This document shows, piece by piece, positions 48,051 through 56,622 of a stretch of DNA of 64,000 nt (its first letter is position 1; every line of letters begins with the position of its first letter). The notes under the pieces are model-generated. The model saw only the letters and a program-made list of their open reading frames with translations. It made no database searches and was not told the origin of the DNA. The position numbers and the translations under genes were made by a program. This DNA comes from Hahella sp. HN01. Its GTDB lineage: Bacteria > Pseudomonadota > Gammaproteobacteria > Pseudomonadales > Oleiphilaceae. The stretch covers positions 53,924 through 117,923 of the forward strand of contig NZ_JAHMIN010000001.1 in the NCBI RefSeq assembly GCF_018986435.1, read 5' to 3'.

Positions 48051-48506
48051 CTACAACTCGATAGTCATGAACAGACTATTGGGGTCTTCGATGTAGTCCG
48101 CAAATGGGCCGCACAAAGTAAAGCCATAGTTTGCGTAGAGCTGGTGGGCGGGTTGAAAGGCCGCCATCGAGCCGGTTTCCAGGCTTAGGCGACGGTAATT
48201 ACGTTGACGCGCCGCCTCTAGAATATGGCGCAATAAATGGGAAGCGACGCCTTTGCGAAGGTGCGCAGTCGCCGTGCGCATGGACTTCAACTCACCGTGC
48301 CCAGCGTCCAGTTCTTTGAGTGCGCCGCACCCCATCAACTCAGCGCCGTCCCAGACAGTCCAGAAGGTGACCTCAGGCTTTTTGAGACCCGACAGATCCA
48401 ACGCATGTATGCTCTCCGGCGGCGAATTCTCCGCCATTCCTCGAAGATGTTCCTGTAACAACTCAGCCACTTCAGGGCCGCTTAGATCATCAATCCTGAT
48501 TTCCAT
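48051..48506 (-). CDS. GNAT-family N-acetyltransferase
   Basis: The ~151-residue protein has the acetyl-CoA site LRKGVASHLLRHIL, preceded by a beta-strand ELKSMRTA, and the C-terminal FTLCGPFADY block of RimI-like small acetyltransferases. The start at 48506 (MEIRIDD) is preferred over an ATG five codons upstream from family pattern alone; neither has a strong ribosome-binding site. It converges with the deacetylase gene. Confidence 0.85.
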   Translation of the reverse strand: MEIRIDDLSGPEVAELLQEHLRGMAENSPPESIHALDLSGLKKPEVTFWTVWDGAELMGCGALKELDAGHGELKSMRTATAHLRKGVASHLLRHILEAARQRNYRRLSLETGSMAAFQPAHQLYANYGFTLCGPFADYIEDPNSLFMTIEL

Positions 48507-48684
48507 AACAAACCATTGCATTAAGTGGAAAACAACGCAGGCGCAATCGCCGGCAGGTTATACAACCCTGTACGCTCGGAACATGTGCGGATATTTATGA
48601 TTATTGCAGCAGGATTCTAATGCAGCGTCGCGAGTTTGGCGACGCTGTCAGGGAGAGAAATATGTAGATTTACGCCGAGGAGGC

Positions 48685-49311
48685 TTACAAAGTCTGACTT
48701 TCCAATATCCGACTGTTCATCGCCTGGGTCAGCGCTTCCATTTGGTCGTCTACATTGGCGCGGATAACGCCGAAGTTGCTTTCGATCTGGCAATCGCCGT
48801 CGCCCAGATTGGGGTCGGCGATGACTTCAAATTTTTCCAGGCCTGGATAGAATTCCAGCGCCTCCTTGATCTTGGCGCGCACCGGCGCCGCCACGTCGGT
48901 GGCGATCTTGACCGTCACCTGTGCGCCTTCGCCAATGTGATAGAGCGCTTTACGCACGACCTGATAGGCGAGCTCTTCCTTATCGAATTCATTGAGGATC
49001 TTGCGCACGGATTCAATCACCAGATTGGTCAGCGTCTGCTCGATTTCCTGATAGGAGTGAATGATTTGCGCGGCGTTAGCGAGCATCAGCTCCACTTGTT
49101 TATGACGCGCTTCGCGCAGGCCTTCCTCGAAGCCTCGCTTTTTCTCTTCCTCATAGGCTTCCCGCGCCTGCTGCATAATCATGTCAGCCGAATGCCGCGC
49201 CTCAAGTATGGTCTGCTCAGTATCTCTTAGCTGGCGATAATCCTCTGACTTGAGTACGCCTGCGGGGCCAAAGTCAGCCTGGGAGTCGTTCAATCGAATA
49301 ACAGAAAGCAT
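48685..49311 (-). CDS. sctL: T3SS sorting-platform stator SctL (YscL)
   Basis: The 208-residue protein has an N-terminal coiled coil (ILEARHSADMIMQQAREAYEEEKKRGFEEGLREA) and a C-terminal FliH/YscL-type domain. It holds and restrains the SctN ATPase. It is last in the minus-strand basal-body operon and overlaps sctK by 22 bases. Confidence 0.93.
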   Translation of the reverse strand: MLSVIRLNDSQADFGPAGVLKSEDYRQLRDTEQTILEARHSADMIMQQAREAYEEEKKRGFEEGLREARHKQVELMLANAAQIIHSYQEIEQTLTNLVIESVRKILNEFDKEELAYQVVRKALYHIGEGAQVTVKIATDVAAPVRAKIKEALEFYPGLEKFEVIADPNLGDGDCQIESNFGVIRANVDDQMEALTQAMNSRILESQTL

Positions 49312-49973
49312 GATGGGTCAATCTCCCGGTAGAGTTTAAGCATGAGGCGTTGCGCTTCCTGGATCTGCTCAGGCGCAGCCTGACGCATGAATGCCGCGTC
49401 GCACATGCCGCTAACTGCATGAGGTAATTTCAACGCCAAGCGTTTGACGACGGATTGGGGAACGCCGTTCAGCGCGCAGGCCAGCATATTCATGCCTGCG
49501 GAGCGCAGCCCCTGTGACATCGCTTCCTGATCCATCCAGTCCGCAATCCCGAGATCTATACAAAAGGTCGGCGCATTTCTGGCCAGAAACGGCGCTTTCG
49601 ACACCGCGAAGCGATGCAGTTCCGTCGGCGCCGCCACCGCTTCCGCGCGTTTCGGGATGCGTGCCGAGTAGGCTAAGGCGCCCCCCAGCATGATCATGCG
49701 TTGCAATGCCTCACCCGCCAGCAAAGGCAGTCTCTGATAAGAGGCGGCGAAGTCGCAATCCATGGTTTTAGCCAGCCCGCAACGCTGCAGAATATAGTCG
49801 GACATAATCTTGCGGCTGTCCGGCCGCCGCCACAGTCGCTCAATCGCTTCCCAATGCGGGTCGTCGCTCAGCCAACTGGAATCCAGATAGTCCGCCGGAT
49901 AGCGATAAAAATCGTGGACCTGTCGCAACATCAGGTTACGGTAGCGGGCCGAGGTGGGAATAAGGTCGATCAT
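49290..49973 (-). CDS. sctK: T3SS sorting-platform adaptor SctK (YscK)
   Basis: The 227-residue protein shows the SctK family features VHDFYRYPADYLDSSWL near the start, a central LPLLAGEALQRMIMLGGALAYS block, and the LKLPHAVSG segment later. It links the SctD ring to the SctQ pods. It overlaps sctJ by four bases and sctL by 22. Confidence 0.92.
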   Translation of the reverse strand: MIDLIPTSARYRNLMLRQVHDFYRYPADYLDSSWLSDDPHWEAIERLWRRPDSRKIMSDYILQRCGLAKTMDCDFAASYQRLPLLAGEALQRMIMLGGALAYSARIPKRAEAVAAPTELHRFAVSKAPFLARNAPTFCIDLGIADWMDQEAMSQGLRSAGMNMLACALNGVPQSVVKRLALKLPHAVSGMCDAAFMRQAAPEQIQEAQRLMLKLYREIDPSCFLLFD

Positions 49974-50725
49974 GCCAGTTTCTGGATGGCCGGAGTCTGG
50001 ATTTTACGTGGAATCCAACCCGCTCTCACCGCGTAGTACAAGGCGCCGACAAGCAGCAGCACCAGCAGCGCGCCGATACCCGCCCACAGATACATCATGC
50101 CGCCATTGGAGACTTCCTCAGGAGACGTAATCCGCTTCAGGCTCGATGGAAACAAAGCGACGGAGACTTGGTCGTAATCCAGGCCGAGAATACTGTTGGA
50201 GACCAGCGCTTTAATCTTCGGCGTCAGGGTTTCGATCGGCGCATCCTCGACGTATTTGATAAATACCGAGGCGGTGCTGGGCTTGGGATTCTTGTCGAAT
50301 TTATCCCCTTCCTGCATCACCACATGCACCCTCGCCACCAACACGCCGTCGATGTTCGACAATGTGTGCGACAACTCCTGGGAAATGGCGTAGATGAAGC
50401 GCGCTTTCTCTTCAGTGGGCGAAGAAATCAGGCCGTCTTTAGCAAAAATATCCCCCATGGTGGCGAAATGCTGCTTTGGATAGCCCTGTCTCTGCAACAC
50501 GCTGATGGCGCGAGCCACCTGCTGCTCGGGCAGCTTCAGACGCACGTTCTGGTCTTTACCGGCGCCGAGCACTTCCATCTCCACGTTAAAGCCCGTGGAA
50601 CGGAGAATCGCATACATCTCATTGCCTTCCTGCTGGCTCAAACCGCTGTACAGCTCGGTTTTACAACCGCCCAGCAGCAGTAACAGCAAACACAGTCCGG
50701 ACCGCCAAATCTGTCGCTTTTTCAT
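49970..50725 (-). CDS. sctJ: T3SS inner-membrane ring lipoprotein SctJ (YscJ)
   Basis: The 251-residue lipoprotein has the lipobox LLGGC (Cys about residue 21) followed by LYSGLSQQEGNEMYAILRSTGF, the YscJ/FliF signature. A C-terminal transmembrane helix (LWAGIGALLVLLLVGALYYA) closes it. It forms the inner ring with SctD. Confidence 0.97.
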   Translation of the reverse strand: MKKRQIWRSGLCLLLLLLGGCKTELYSGLSQQEGNEMYAILRSTGFNVEMEVLGAGKDQNVRLKLPEQQVARAISVLQRQGYPKQHFATMGDIFAKDGLISSPTEEKARFIYAISQELSHTLSNIDGVLVARVHVVMQEGDKFDKNPKPSTASVFIKYVEDAPIETLTPKIKALVSNSILGLDYDQVSVALFPSSLKRITSPEEVSNGGMMYLWAGIGALLVLLLVGALYYAVRAGWIPRKIQTPAIQKLA

Positions 50726-50740
50726 AGCATACCCTTCAGT

Positions 50741-51160
50741 CTATTGCGCTCTTAACAGGCTTTCCGCATTTTTGTTGACCTTACTGGTCACCGCCAACGC
50801 CATCTGCTGTTGAATGGAAATCTGACTGACTTCAAAGAACAGCTTGTTGGCTTCCGCCGGCGAGCTGACAGGCTGATTCATACGTTGCTCCAACGCATGA
50901 ATACGCTCCTGATAGCCTTTCCCCATGGCCTGCAGCTTGTTCAGAATGGTGTCGCCCAAGCTGATGAACGGTTTTTCCGCGTTCTGCGTCGCATAGGTTT
51001 GATGCACCACCTGCACATTGCTTGCCGCATGCGGGCGCCCCGCTTCCATCACCTCAGTAAAGCGGGCGATTTCATGAGCGTTGGCGCCGGAGCTGACCGG
51101 CTGCGCATAGTCTTTCTGAAGCGCCTGATCCGGCGCGACGGCGGCTATTGCTGCGTCCAT
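50741..51160 (-). CDS. sctI: T3SS inner rod protein SctI (YscI)
   Basis: The 139-residue protein ends with the helix typical of rod subunits (EVSQISIQQQMALAVTSKVNKNAESLLRAQ). It connects the export gate to the needle. It lies between SctG and SctJ in the conserved order; the secreted regulator yscH of Yersinia is absent here. Confidence 0.92.
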   Translation of the reverse strand: MDAAIAAVAPDQALQKDYAQPVSSGANAHEIARFTEVMEAGRPHAASNVQVVHQTYATQNAEKPFISLGDTILNKLQAMGKGYQERIHALEQRMNQPVSSPAEANKLFFEVSQISIQQQMALAVTSKVNKNAESLLRAQ

Positions 51161-51163
51161 TGC

Positions 51164-51550
51164 TTACCCCTCAGCCGCCAGCAGAATTTCTTCCGCCAGG
51201 GAGCCTTTGAAGTCAGGATTGGAGGTCAGGCGAGGTATCAGCTCTTCCGCATCCCGCTCGCGTCCAGACCGTTTCATAGCAAATACCAGCAACGCCAGCG
51301 CGTCCATGTTTTCATAGTCCAGCGCGGCCAGATTATCGGACAGCAGCTTGACGCCGCTTTCAAAATCGCCGCCGGCGATCTTGGTCGCAGCCATACCCAG
51401 CCCTGCGGCAGTATGGCTGGTTACATCGTCAGCGATCGCCGCCACACCGCCGAAAATGACTTCAGCGTCCTGTAACCTGCCCTGCTCACAAGCCAGCACG
51501 CCGATTTCCGACACTCGCTTGATGAGATTTTCAGGATATAACATAAGCAA
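51164..51550 (-). CDS. sctG: T3SS needle chaperone SctG (YscG)
   Basis: The 128-residue TPR-like helical protein (LACEQGRLQDAEVIFGGVAAIADD; AAGLGMAATKIAGGDFESGVKLL) occupies the yscG position. With YscE it clamps the needle subunit SctF in the cytosol to prevent premature polymerisation. A TTG/ATG choice of two codons exists at the start. Confidence 0.88.
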   Translation of the reverse strand: MLMLYPENLIKRVSEIGVLACEQGRLQDAEVIFGGVAAIADDVTSHTAAGLGMAATKIAGGDFESGVKLLSDNLAALDYENMDALALLVFAMKRSGRERDAEELIPRLTSNPDFKGSLAEEILLAAEG

Positions 51551-51615
51551 ATCCTCTCAGTGTTCCTGATATTCCCGCCGCCGCTCTCACATGAAAGCCT
51601 GCGGCGGGGATAACC

Positions 51616-51635
51616 GGGCCCAAAATATAGGGCCC
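51616..51635 (-). promoter_or_regulatory. Short hairpin between sctF and sctG
   Basis: A GGGCCC / GGGCCC stem with an 8-base AT loop lies 18 bases after the sctF stop in the ~100-base gap before sctG. It may stabilise the 3' end of the sctF part of the message or attenuate downstream expression. Confidence 0.4.
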
Positions 51636-51652
51636 AAGCAATCGAGTGGCCG

Positions 51653-51850
51653 TTAAGCCGCTTGACCGATTTTCTTGATGGAGTCCATGATCAATTTGTG
51701 AATCATGGTCATGATCTCCCGTTCAAGTGCAAGCTTCTGCGCCTGTGCAAACGCATCTTTCAGCATGTCGTTCATAGCTTTGGGAGAATCCGGCATCTCA
51801 GGGATGTCATTCATAGAGCGATTAGCAATATCAAGACCGGTGTCCGCCAT
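51653..51850 (-). CDS. sctF: T3SS needle subunit SctF (YscF), short form
   Basis: The 65-residue helical protein has a Pro/Asp/Ser break (IPEMPDSPK) and a C-terminal helix (REIMTMIHKLIMDSIKKIGQ) that matches the polymerising end of needle subunits. GAGGAATAC precedes the ATG. It is shorter than the 80-87 residues of most SctF proteins, with the N-terminal helix reduced. Position between the YscE-like and SctG genes supports the call. Confidence 0.82.
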   Translation of the reverse strand: MADTGLDIANRSMNDIPEMPDSPKAMNDMLKDAFAQAQKLALEREIMTMIHKLIMDSIKKIGQAA

Positions 51851-51948
51851 AGTGTATTCCTCACTAAAAAGTCATTTAATATAAGTTGGTTTTTCATAAC
51901 GCCCGTCTTCTGCCGAGCGAACCTTCAACCAGTGACCTCCTGGGCCAC

Positions 51949-52197
51949 CTATCGCTGAAGCTTGGTCCAGGTCTGCTCCAGCACGACGATGGCGCGGTCA
52001 ATACTTTCTTTAAAAGCATTGTGACGCTTGAAATCGTCCTGGTTCAGACCGGAGTTCAGTTTGCGCCGCACGCTGGCGGACGCGTTGGTTAATTCATTCA
52101 TCACGTTTCTCAGCATGACTCCGCCGGAGTCCTTACTGATATTTTCCGCATTAATTTCGGTGTCTACGGGTTGATTTCTTAACATTGGATTTAACAT
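51949..52197 (-). CDS. T3SS needle co-chaperone, YscE-like
   Basis: The 82-residue helical protein has a C-terminal segment (RRKLNSGLNQDDFKRHNAFKESIDRAIVVLEQTW) that parallels YscE in pattern. It starts two bases after the sctD stop with AGGAG upstream. Together with SctG it should hold SctF. The family is poorly conserved; gene order is the main evidence. Confidence 0.7.
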   Translation of the reverse strand: MLNPMLRNQPVDTEINAENISKDSGGVMLRNVMNELTNASASVRRKLNSGLNQDDFKRHNAFKESIDRAIVVLEQTWTKLQR

Positions 52198-52199
52198 GC

Positions 52200-53339
52200 C
52201 TAGTCCACTCCTAATCGATATTGGATCAGTTTGTCTCCTCTGCGGAGCTGCAACATATGGGGGGTGATTTCCTCCACCCGATAGCCGTAATTAAGCTGGC
52301 TGCCGACGAAGTATTTCTCCCCGTTGCTGAGTACGAAGAACGGGGTTTTGCCCATGTAAATGCCTTTCACCACCAGATTGGGCAACGGCGCCAGCGCCAT
52401 CTTGGTGTCCGCAGTGACCATATCTTCGAACCCGATCACGCCAGGCACATCCACCTGCAAACGTCCGCGGTTCTTTTTCCACGCCACGTCATCGTCCACG
52501 TTGCCTTTCAGCACCAGAAAGCCGGGGCGGTCCCCCTTGAACACAGACACGTTGGAGTATCCAAGGGCGGTCAGCGCAATTTCGGCGCCTTTAATCAGCT
52601 CATCGGTCACTTTCACCTTGAGCGTGGCCTGCAGATTTTTAGACTCCAGCCAGCGCGCCAGGCGATTTAACTCTCCGGCGTCGTTCACGTAGCCTTCCAC
52701 CAACCAGCTCATCCCATCCGCAAGCGCGAGCACTTTCACATTGGGCAATCCCAGTGTTTGCGACAGCTCGCTTTGCAGGTTGGCGCGGTCAGCGGCGACA
52801 ACGCCTTCTTTGGATTTCTCCGCATTGGACATGGAGCCTACCGCCAGCATCATCAGCAGACCGGCGCAGGCGCCCATCACGCCCAGCCCCACCTTCATGC
52901 GATTGAAGGTTTCCGACCAGCTGCGGCTGGGCAGCGGCGTTGTTGGCGCACTGGCGGGAGCATCCGCAGCAGCTGCGCCAGACGCGGGCTTAGGCTGCGC
53001 CGCCGGCGCTGCGGGGACCACCGGTTGCGGCCATTCCGCCGGACCGTTGGCGACGGCGAACTGGAAGTCATCGACGGCGACCGGAGTCACCTCTTCCACC
53101 ACCAAATCTCGTTGCTCGGACACTTCGCCATTCAGTAACAAGCGGCTACCCTCCTGCAGCAGAGTCAGGCGTATTTGCTGTTCTTCGACTTGCAGTGAAA
53201 AGTGCGCCGCGAGCAGGTTAGGCTCCTGAAACACCAGATCATCGTTATCGTCGCCGCCACACACATACTTGCCGACGACCAGATCCAGTTCGCTTCCTGC
53301 GTGAGCTCCGGAGAGAATTTTCAGCTTCCAGTCAGACAT
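52200..53339 (-). CDS. sctD: T3SS inner-membrane ring protein SctD (YscD)
   Basis: The 379-residue protein has an N-terminal FHA-like cytosolic domain (1-100), a Pro/Ala-rich linker, one transmembrane helix (about 148-170, GLGVMGACAGLLMMLAVGSM), and periplasmic BON-like ring-building domains. It forms the outer part of the inner ring and docks the sorting platform. Confidence 0.94.
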   Translation of the reverse strand: MSDWKLKILSGAHAGSELDLVVGKYVCGGDDNDDLVFQEPNLLAAHFSLQVEEQQIRLTLLQEGSRLLLNGEVSEQRDLVVEEVTPVAVDDFQFAVANGPAEWPQPVVPAAPAAQPKPASGAAAADAPASAPTTPLPSRSWSETFNRMKVGLGVMGACAGLLMMLAVGSMSNAEKSKEGVVAADRANLQSELSQTLGLPNVKVLALADGMSWLVEGYVNDAGELNRLARWLESKNLQATLKVKVTDELIKGAEIALTALGYSNVSVFKGDRPGFLVLKGNVDDDVAWKKNRGRLQVDVPGVIGFEDMVTADTKMALAPLPNLVVKGIYMGKTPFFVLSNGEKYFVGSQLNYGYRVEEITPHMLQLRRGDKLIQYRLGVD

Positions 53340-53443
53340 ACGCGCTCTTACCAGTTATTTACCTGTTGCCGGTCAGTTCACTGCTTGCAGTCACTTAACC
53401 GTTGAATCGCTCATTCATTTCGCCGCTCCGCTGACCCGTTGCG

Positions 53444-55291
53444 TTAACGGGTCAGCGGATGGCAGCTGTTGATCATGTTTGCGTCGCCTTTTAGTGCATC
53501 AGGGAACGCCTTCGCTACTCTTTGAGTGTCATCGCAGCGGGAATAGTTTCCGATGGCGACGGAATAAATTGGCTTTTCTCCGTTTTTCTCGACTTCCATC
53601 TGAGTAGGGAAACCACGCGAGTCGAAGTACTCACGAATCGCCACCGCACCCTCTTTGTTGGAGCTGCCCACCTGGAAGGCGTAGCCGTAGATCTTGCGAC
53701 CGTTAGAAGCCAGTCCGCCGGTAGGGATATCAATGACCTTCGGCGTCATCAGGAACAGCTTGACCATCTTCTTGCGGTTATGGTTCGTAGTGCGAAACAG
53801 CATGCCCAACAGCGGGATATCCTTGAGCAACGGCACGCCGCCGACGGACTCGCTCTCATAATCCTGGAAGAAGCCGCCGATCAGCAGACTCTGCCCCAGC
53901 CCCACCACGGTTTGCGTATTGATGCTGCTGGTCTTGATAACGGGAATGCGATCCACTTCTTCGCCGGTTTGCTGACCGTCTTCGATAGTGACTTCCAGGT
54001 TGATGCCTTTCTGTTCCTCGCCACGCTGAATATGCGGCGTCACACGCAGGACCGAGCCCACCGTGACAGGAAACAGATCGACCTGTTCATTCCCCTGCAC
54101 GCGCACATGGAAGGTAGTGCTATCGTCCAGAACCGCCTCCAAATGCTCGCTGGTGACTACCGATGGCCTCGACACCACCTGCGCATCGCCGTCCTCCACC
54201 AAAGCGTTCACCTTGGCGATGAAGTAATCCAGGCCGGAATCCAAGACCGTGGAGAAGGTCGCGTCGGCGCCACCCAGGATCGCCAGTTGGTTTTTGCCCG
54301 GCGCAGGAGTCTGCTTGTCGATGCCGCCGTAGCCGAATTCGCCCAGCTTCCGGTCGCGGGCCTGCCAGCTCACTCCCAGCTCTTTCAGGTTGGTGGCGCT
54401 GACGCTGATAATGGAGACATTCACTTCCACCTGCTCGGAGGGCTGATCCAGATTGCGCACCAGCGCCTTGTACATGGGCATGCGCTCCAGACGGTCGTAC
54501 ACGATGATGGAGTTAGTGCGGCCATCCGCCTCCACCCAGGCGCGCTCGCCGGTTCCGGGCATATCCGAAGTCACCGGACTGGACGTTCTCTTACCTTCCA
54601 GAACGCCAACAGGCCCGCCAATGCTGGTTTCTCCGCTTTTACCCTGCCCTGCGGCCAACGCGCCCCGCAACACAGAAGCCATACCGGGAACCACGACCTC
54701 TTTACCGCGATAGCTTTGCACGCGATCCGCCGCCGTGGCGTAGCGCAGGCGGAACATCTGCATGGAGTACTGATCGCGGCGGGGCATGGTCACCACCTGG
54801 CTTTCCAGCACGGAGGCGGTTTCCTGAATCAGGTCCACCATGGAGGACGGGCCGGAGATATAGACCATGCCTTTGTCCGGCATTTCCTTCCAACTGAAGC
54901 GTTCGTCCCAGATGCCGACTTTCTCTACCGCACTGCGAAGTTGCGACGTTTTGATGTTGGTCAGCGTGATGATGCGGCTGACGATCTCATCGCCGCGGAA
55001 AAAGTGCAGCGTCGAGCCGTCGTAGTACCACTCAAACTCAAAGGACTTGCCCAATATGTCCAGGAACTGACGCGGCGACTCCCCTTTGAAGCTGCCGTTA
55101 ACCGTCCCCGCGATGCGGGAGCTAACCGTTACCGGAATACCGTAACTGGCGGCGAAGTTCTTCAATACGTCCGTCAGCGATTCACCGTTGGCGTACAACT
55201 CATAAGGCGAATTGTTCCAGCGGGGTTCAGCGGCGAATGCGCCGGAGCAAACCAATGTCAGCAACAGAGCGATTAAGCCTTTAAATTTCAT
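53444..55291 (-). CDS. sctC: T3SS outer-membrane secretin SctC (YscC)
   Basis: The 615-residue protein has a signal peptide (KGLIALLLTLVCSGAFA) and N-domains beginning with GIPVTVSSRIAGTVNGSF. The secretin core has VPLLKDIPLLGMLFR, the hallmark of the family, and a C-terminal domain for a pilotin or stability. No pilotin (YscW) gene is in the window. Confidence 0.97.
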   Translation of the reverse strand: MKFKGLIALLLTLVCSGAFAAEPRWNNSPYELYANGESLTDVLKNFAASYGIPVTVSSRIAGTVNGSFKGESPRQFLDILGKSFEFEWYYDGSTLHFFRGDEIVSRIITLTNIKTSQLRSAVEKVGIWDERFSWKEMPDKGMVYISGPSSMVDLIQETASVLESQVVTMPRRDQYSMQMFRLRYATAADRVQSYRGKEVVVPGMASVLRGALAAGQGKSGETSIGGPVGVLEGKRTSSPVTSDMPGTGERAWVEADGRTNSIIVYDRLERMPMYKALVRNLDQPSEQVEVNVSIISVSATNLKELGVSWQARDRKLGEFGYGGIDKQTPAPGKNQLAILGGADATFSTVLDSGLDYFIAKVNALVEDGDAQVVSRPSVVTSEHLEAVLDDSTTFHVRVQGNEQVDLFPVTVGSVLRVTPHIQRGEEQKGINLEVTIEDGQQTGEEVDRIPVIKTSSINTQTVVGLGQSLLIGGFFQDYESESVGGVPLLKDIPLLGMLFRTTNHNRKKMVKLFLMTPKVIDIPTGGLASNGRKIYGYAFQVGSSNKEGAVAIREYFDSRGFPTQMEVEKNGEKPIYSVAIGNYSRCDDTQRVAKAFPDALKGDANMINSCHPLTR

Positions 55292-55438
55292 GCCTTACTT
55301 CCATCAATGTCTTTAGTTACTGTTTTTCAGGAAGACAAATAGCTTCCTTTTATTTGTCTACAACGACAGGCCTTGTCTCCCGCGGCTGGCCGCCGCGCAG
55401 GCGCATCCATGCGTCTGATTATTCCGAAGTCATCCCAT

Positions 55439-55885
55439 TCAGAACCGGGTATGCGGGGCCAGCACAGGAATATCTCGGCGAGCGTAGCCGCCAATAGCGC
55501 CAGTGATCTCGGTCATGCAATCCAATGCGTGCATGAAGGACTCCAGCAGTTTTTCAAAATCGAACAGGGACAATTCTTTCGACGCCATACAGCGATACAG
55601 ACACAACGCATCCTGATTGACGTCGATATAGAGGGATTCACGATGGGAGTCGGCATTGGCCAGCGCCGCCTTCAATGCGGTTCTGACGCACTCGCCGCGC
55701 TCTCGCTTTTCATCCGGTAGCTTGCGCACCTGGGCGGCGACGTAGATCTTGCCGGCGGACTCAAAAAACCGCACCGGATTGGCGTCCACATACCATTCAA
55801 AATGGCCTTCCGGAGTCTGCTCCAGATCCGGCATGCCGTATTTCTTCGCAAACTCTGCAATCAGTTTGTTGAGTGTCGTGCTCAT
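55439..55885 (-). CDS. T3SS class I chaperone, YscB-like
   Basis: The 148-residue acidic protein has the Tir-chaperone/CesT alpha-beta pattern (MSTTLNKLIAEFAKKYGMPDLE; FEWYVDANPVRFFE; SLYIDVNQDALCLY). It lies just upstream of sctC, exactly where yscB is in Yersinia. YscB pairs with SycN to escort YopN/SctW. The position favours YscB, but a chaperone for another substrate is possible. Confidence 0.72.
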   Translation of the reverse strand: MSTTLNKLIAEFAKKYGMPDLEQTPEGHFEWYVDANPVRFFESAGKIYVAAQVRKLPDEKRERGECVRTALKAALANADSHRESLYIDVNQDALCLYRCMASKELSLFDFEKLLESFMHALDCMTEITGAIGGYARRDIPVLAPHTRF

Positions 55886-56128
55886 AGTTCCGTCCCGTTT
55901 CGCCTGATGCCTTAGGTCTATCGGATTGGTAACGGCTAATTGCGAACGGTTGCGAAAATTTTTACACGACCACTTTTTCCTGATCTCTGCGCAACTTCAC
56001 CGGCGCAGTGGTTACTCACCTTGCGGAAGCAGTTGTAACTCCAAACGGAATATCTAACCCATAACAGGTCGGGTCCGCGGGTATTTGATGCAACAGCGGT
56101 CCGGCATTACTTGCGAAAGGCCGCTTTT

Positions 56129-56611
56129 ATGAATATCGATACTCTGATCGCCGACCTGGCGAAACAGCTGCAGTTAGAAGATTCACTGCAACTGGACGAA
56201 CACGGTTACCTCTCCCTGGAAGTCAACGACACCCTGGTTGTGAATCTGCAGTGGCACGCAGCGGACGAGCATCTGATCATTTTCTCCCCTCTGTTCAAAC
56301 TCCCTGACGACAGTGAAGAACCCGAGACGCTACGAAGGCAGAACGCCCTATTGAAAATGTTGCTGGGGGCAAATTTGTTCTGGCAGGGGACGGAGGGTGG
56401 AACCCTCTCTCTGGACAACGATTCCGGCTGGCTCTGGTTGATGGACAAGTACCCGTTCAGCGTTATTACGCCTCCCGGCGTATTGAGCCAACGCCTCCTC
56501 CAGCATATTGAAGCGGTGAAAGCCTTCGCGGAAAAAGGCCCTGAACCGGCGCCCGAAGGCAAACAGGTTGGCGATGACTCTCAGGTCAACAATCAGTGGA
56601 TTCAGGGTTAA
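56129..56611 (+). CDS. T3SS class I effector chaperone (CesT/Tir-chaperone family)
   Basis: The 160-residue acidic protein has the CesT pattern (MNIDTLIADLAKQLQLE; YLSLEVNDTLVVNLQW; LLKMLLGANLFWQGTEGGTLSLDNDSGWLWLMDKYPF). The ATG at 56129 with AAAGG eight bases upstream is chosen over an ATG six codons earlier. It is followed after 11 bases by a 1046-residue gene, almost certainly its substrate. It is divergent from the YscB-like gene. Confidence 0.9.
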   Translation: MNIDTLIADLAKQLQLEDSLQLDEHGYLSLEVNDTLVVNLQWHAADEHLIIFSPLFKLPDDSEEPETLRRQNALLKMLLGANLFWQGTEGGTLSLDNDSGWLWLMDKYPFSVITPPGVLSQRLLQHIEAVKAFAEKGPEPAPEGKQVGDDSQVNNQWIQG

Positions 56612-56622
56612 AGGAGCAGGAA

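Noticed and set aside
53522..55276. 584-codon plus-strand open frame
   Set aside because: It is antisense to the secretin gene sctC, which is full-length with all motifs. The composition is a typical shadow.
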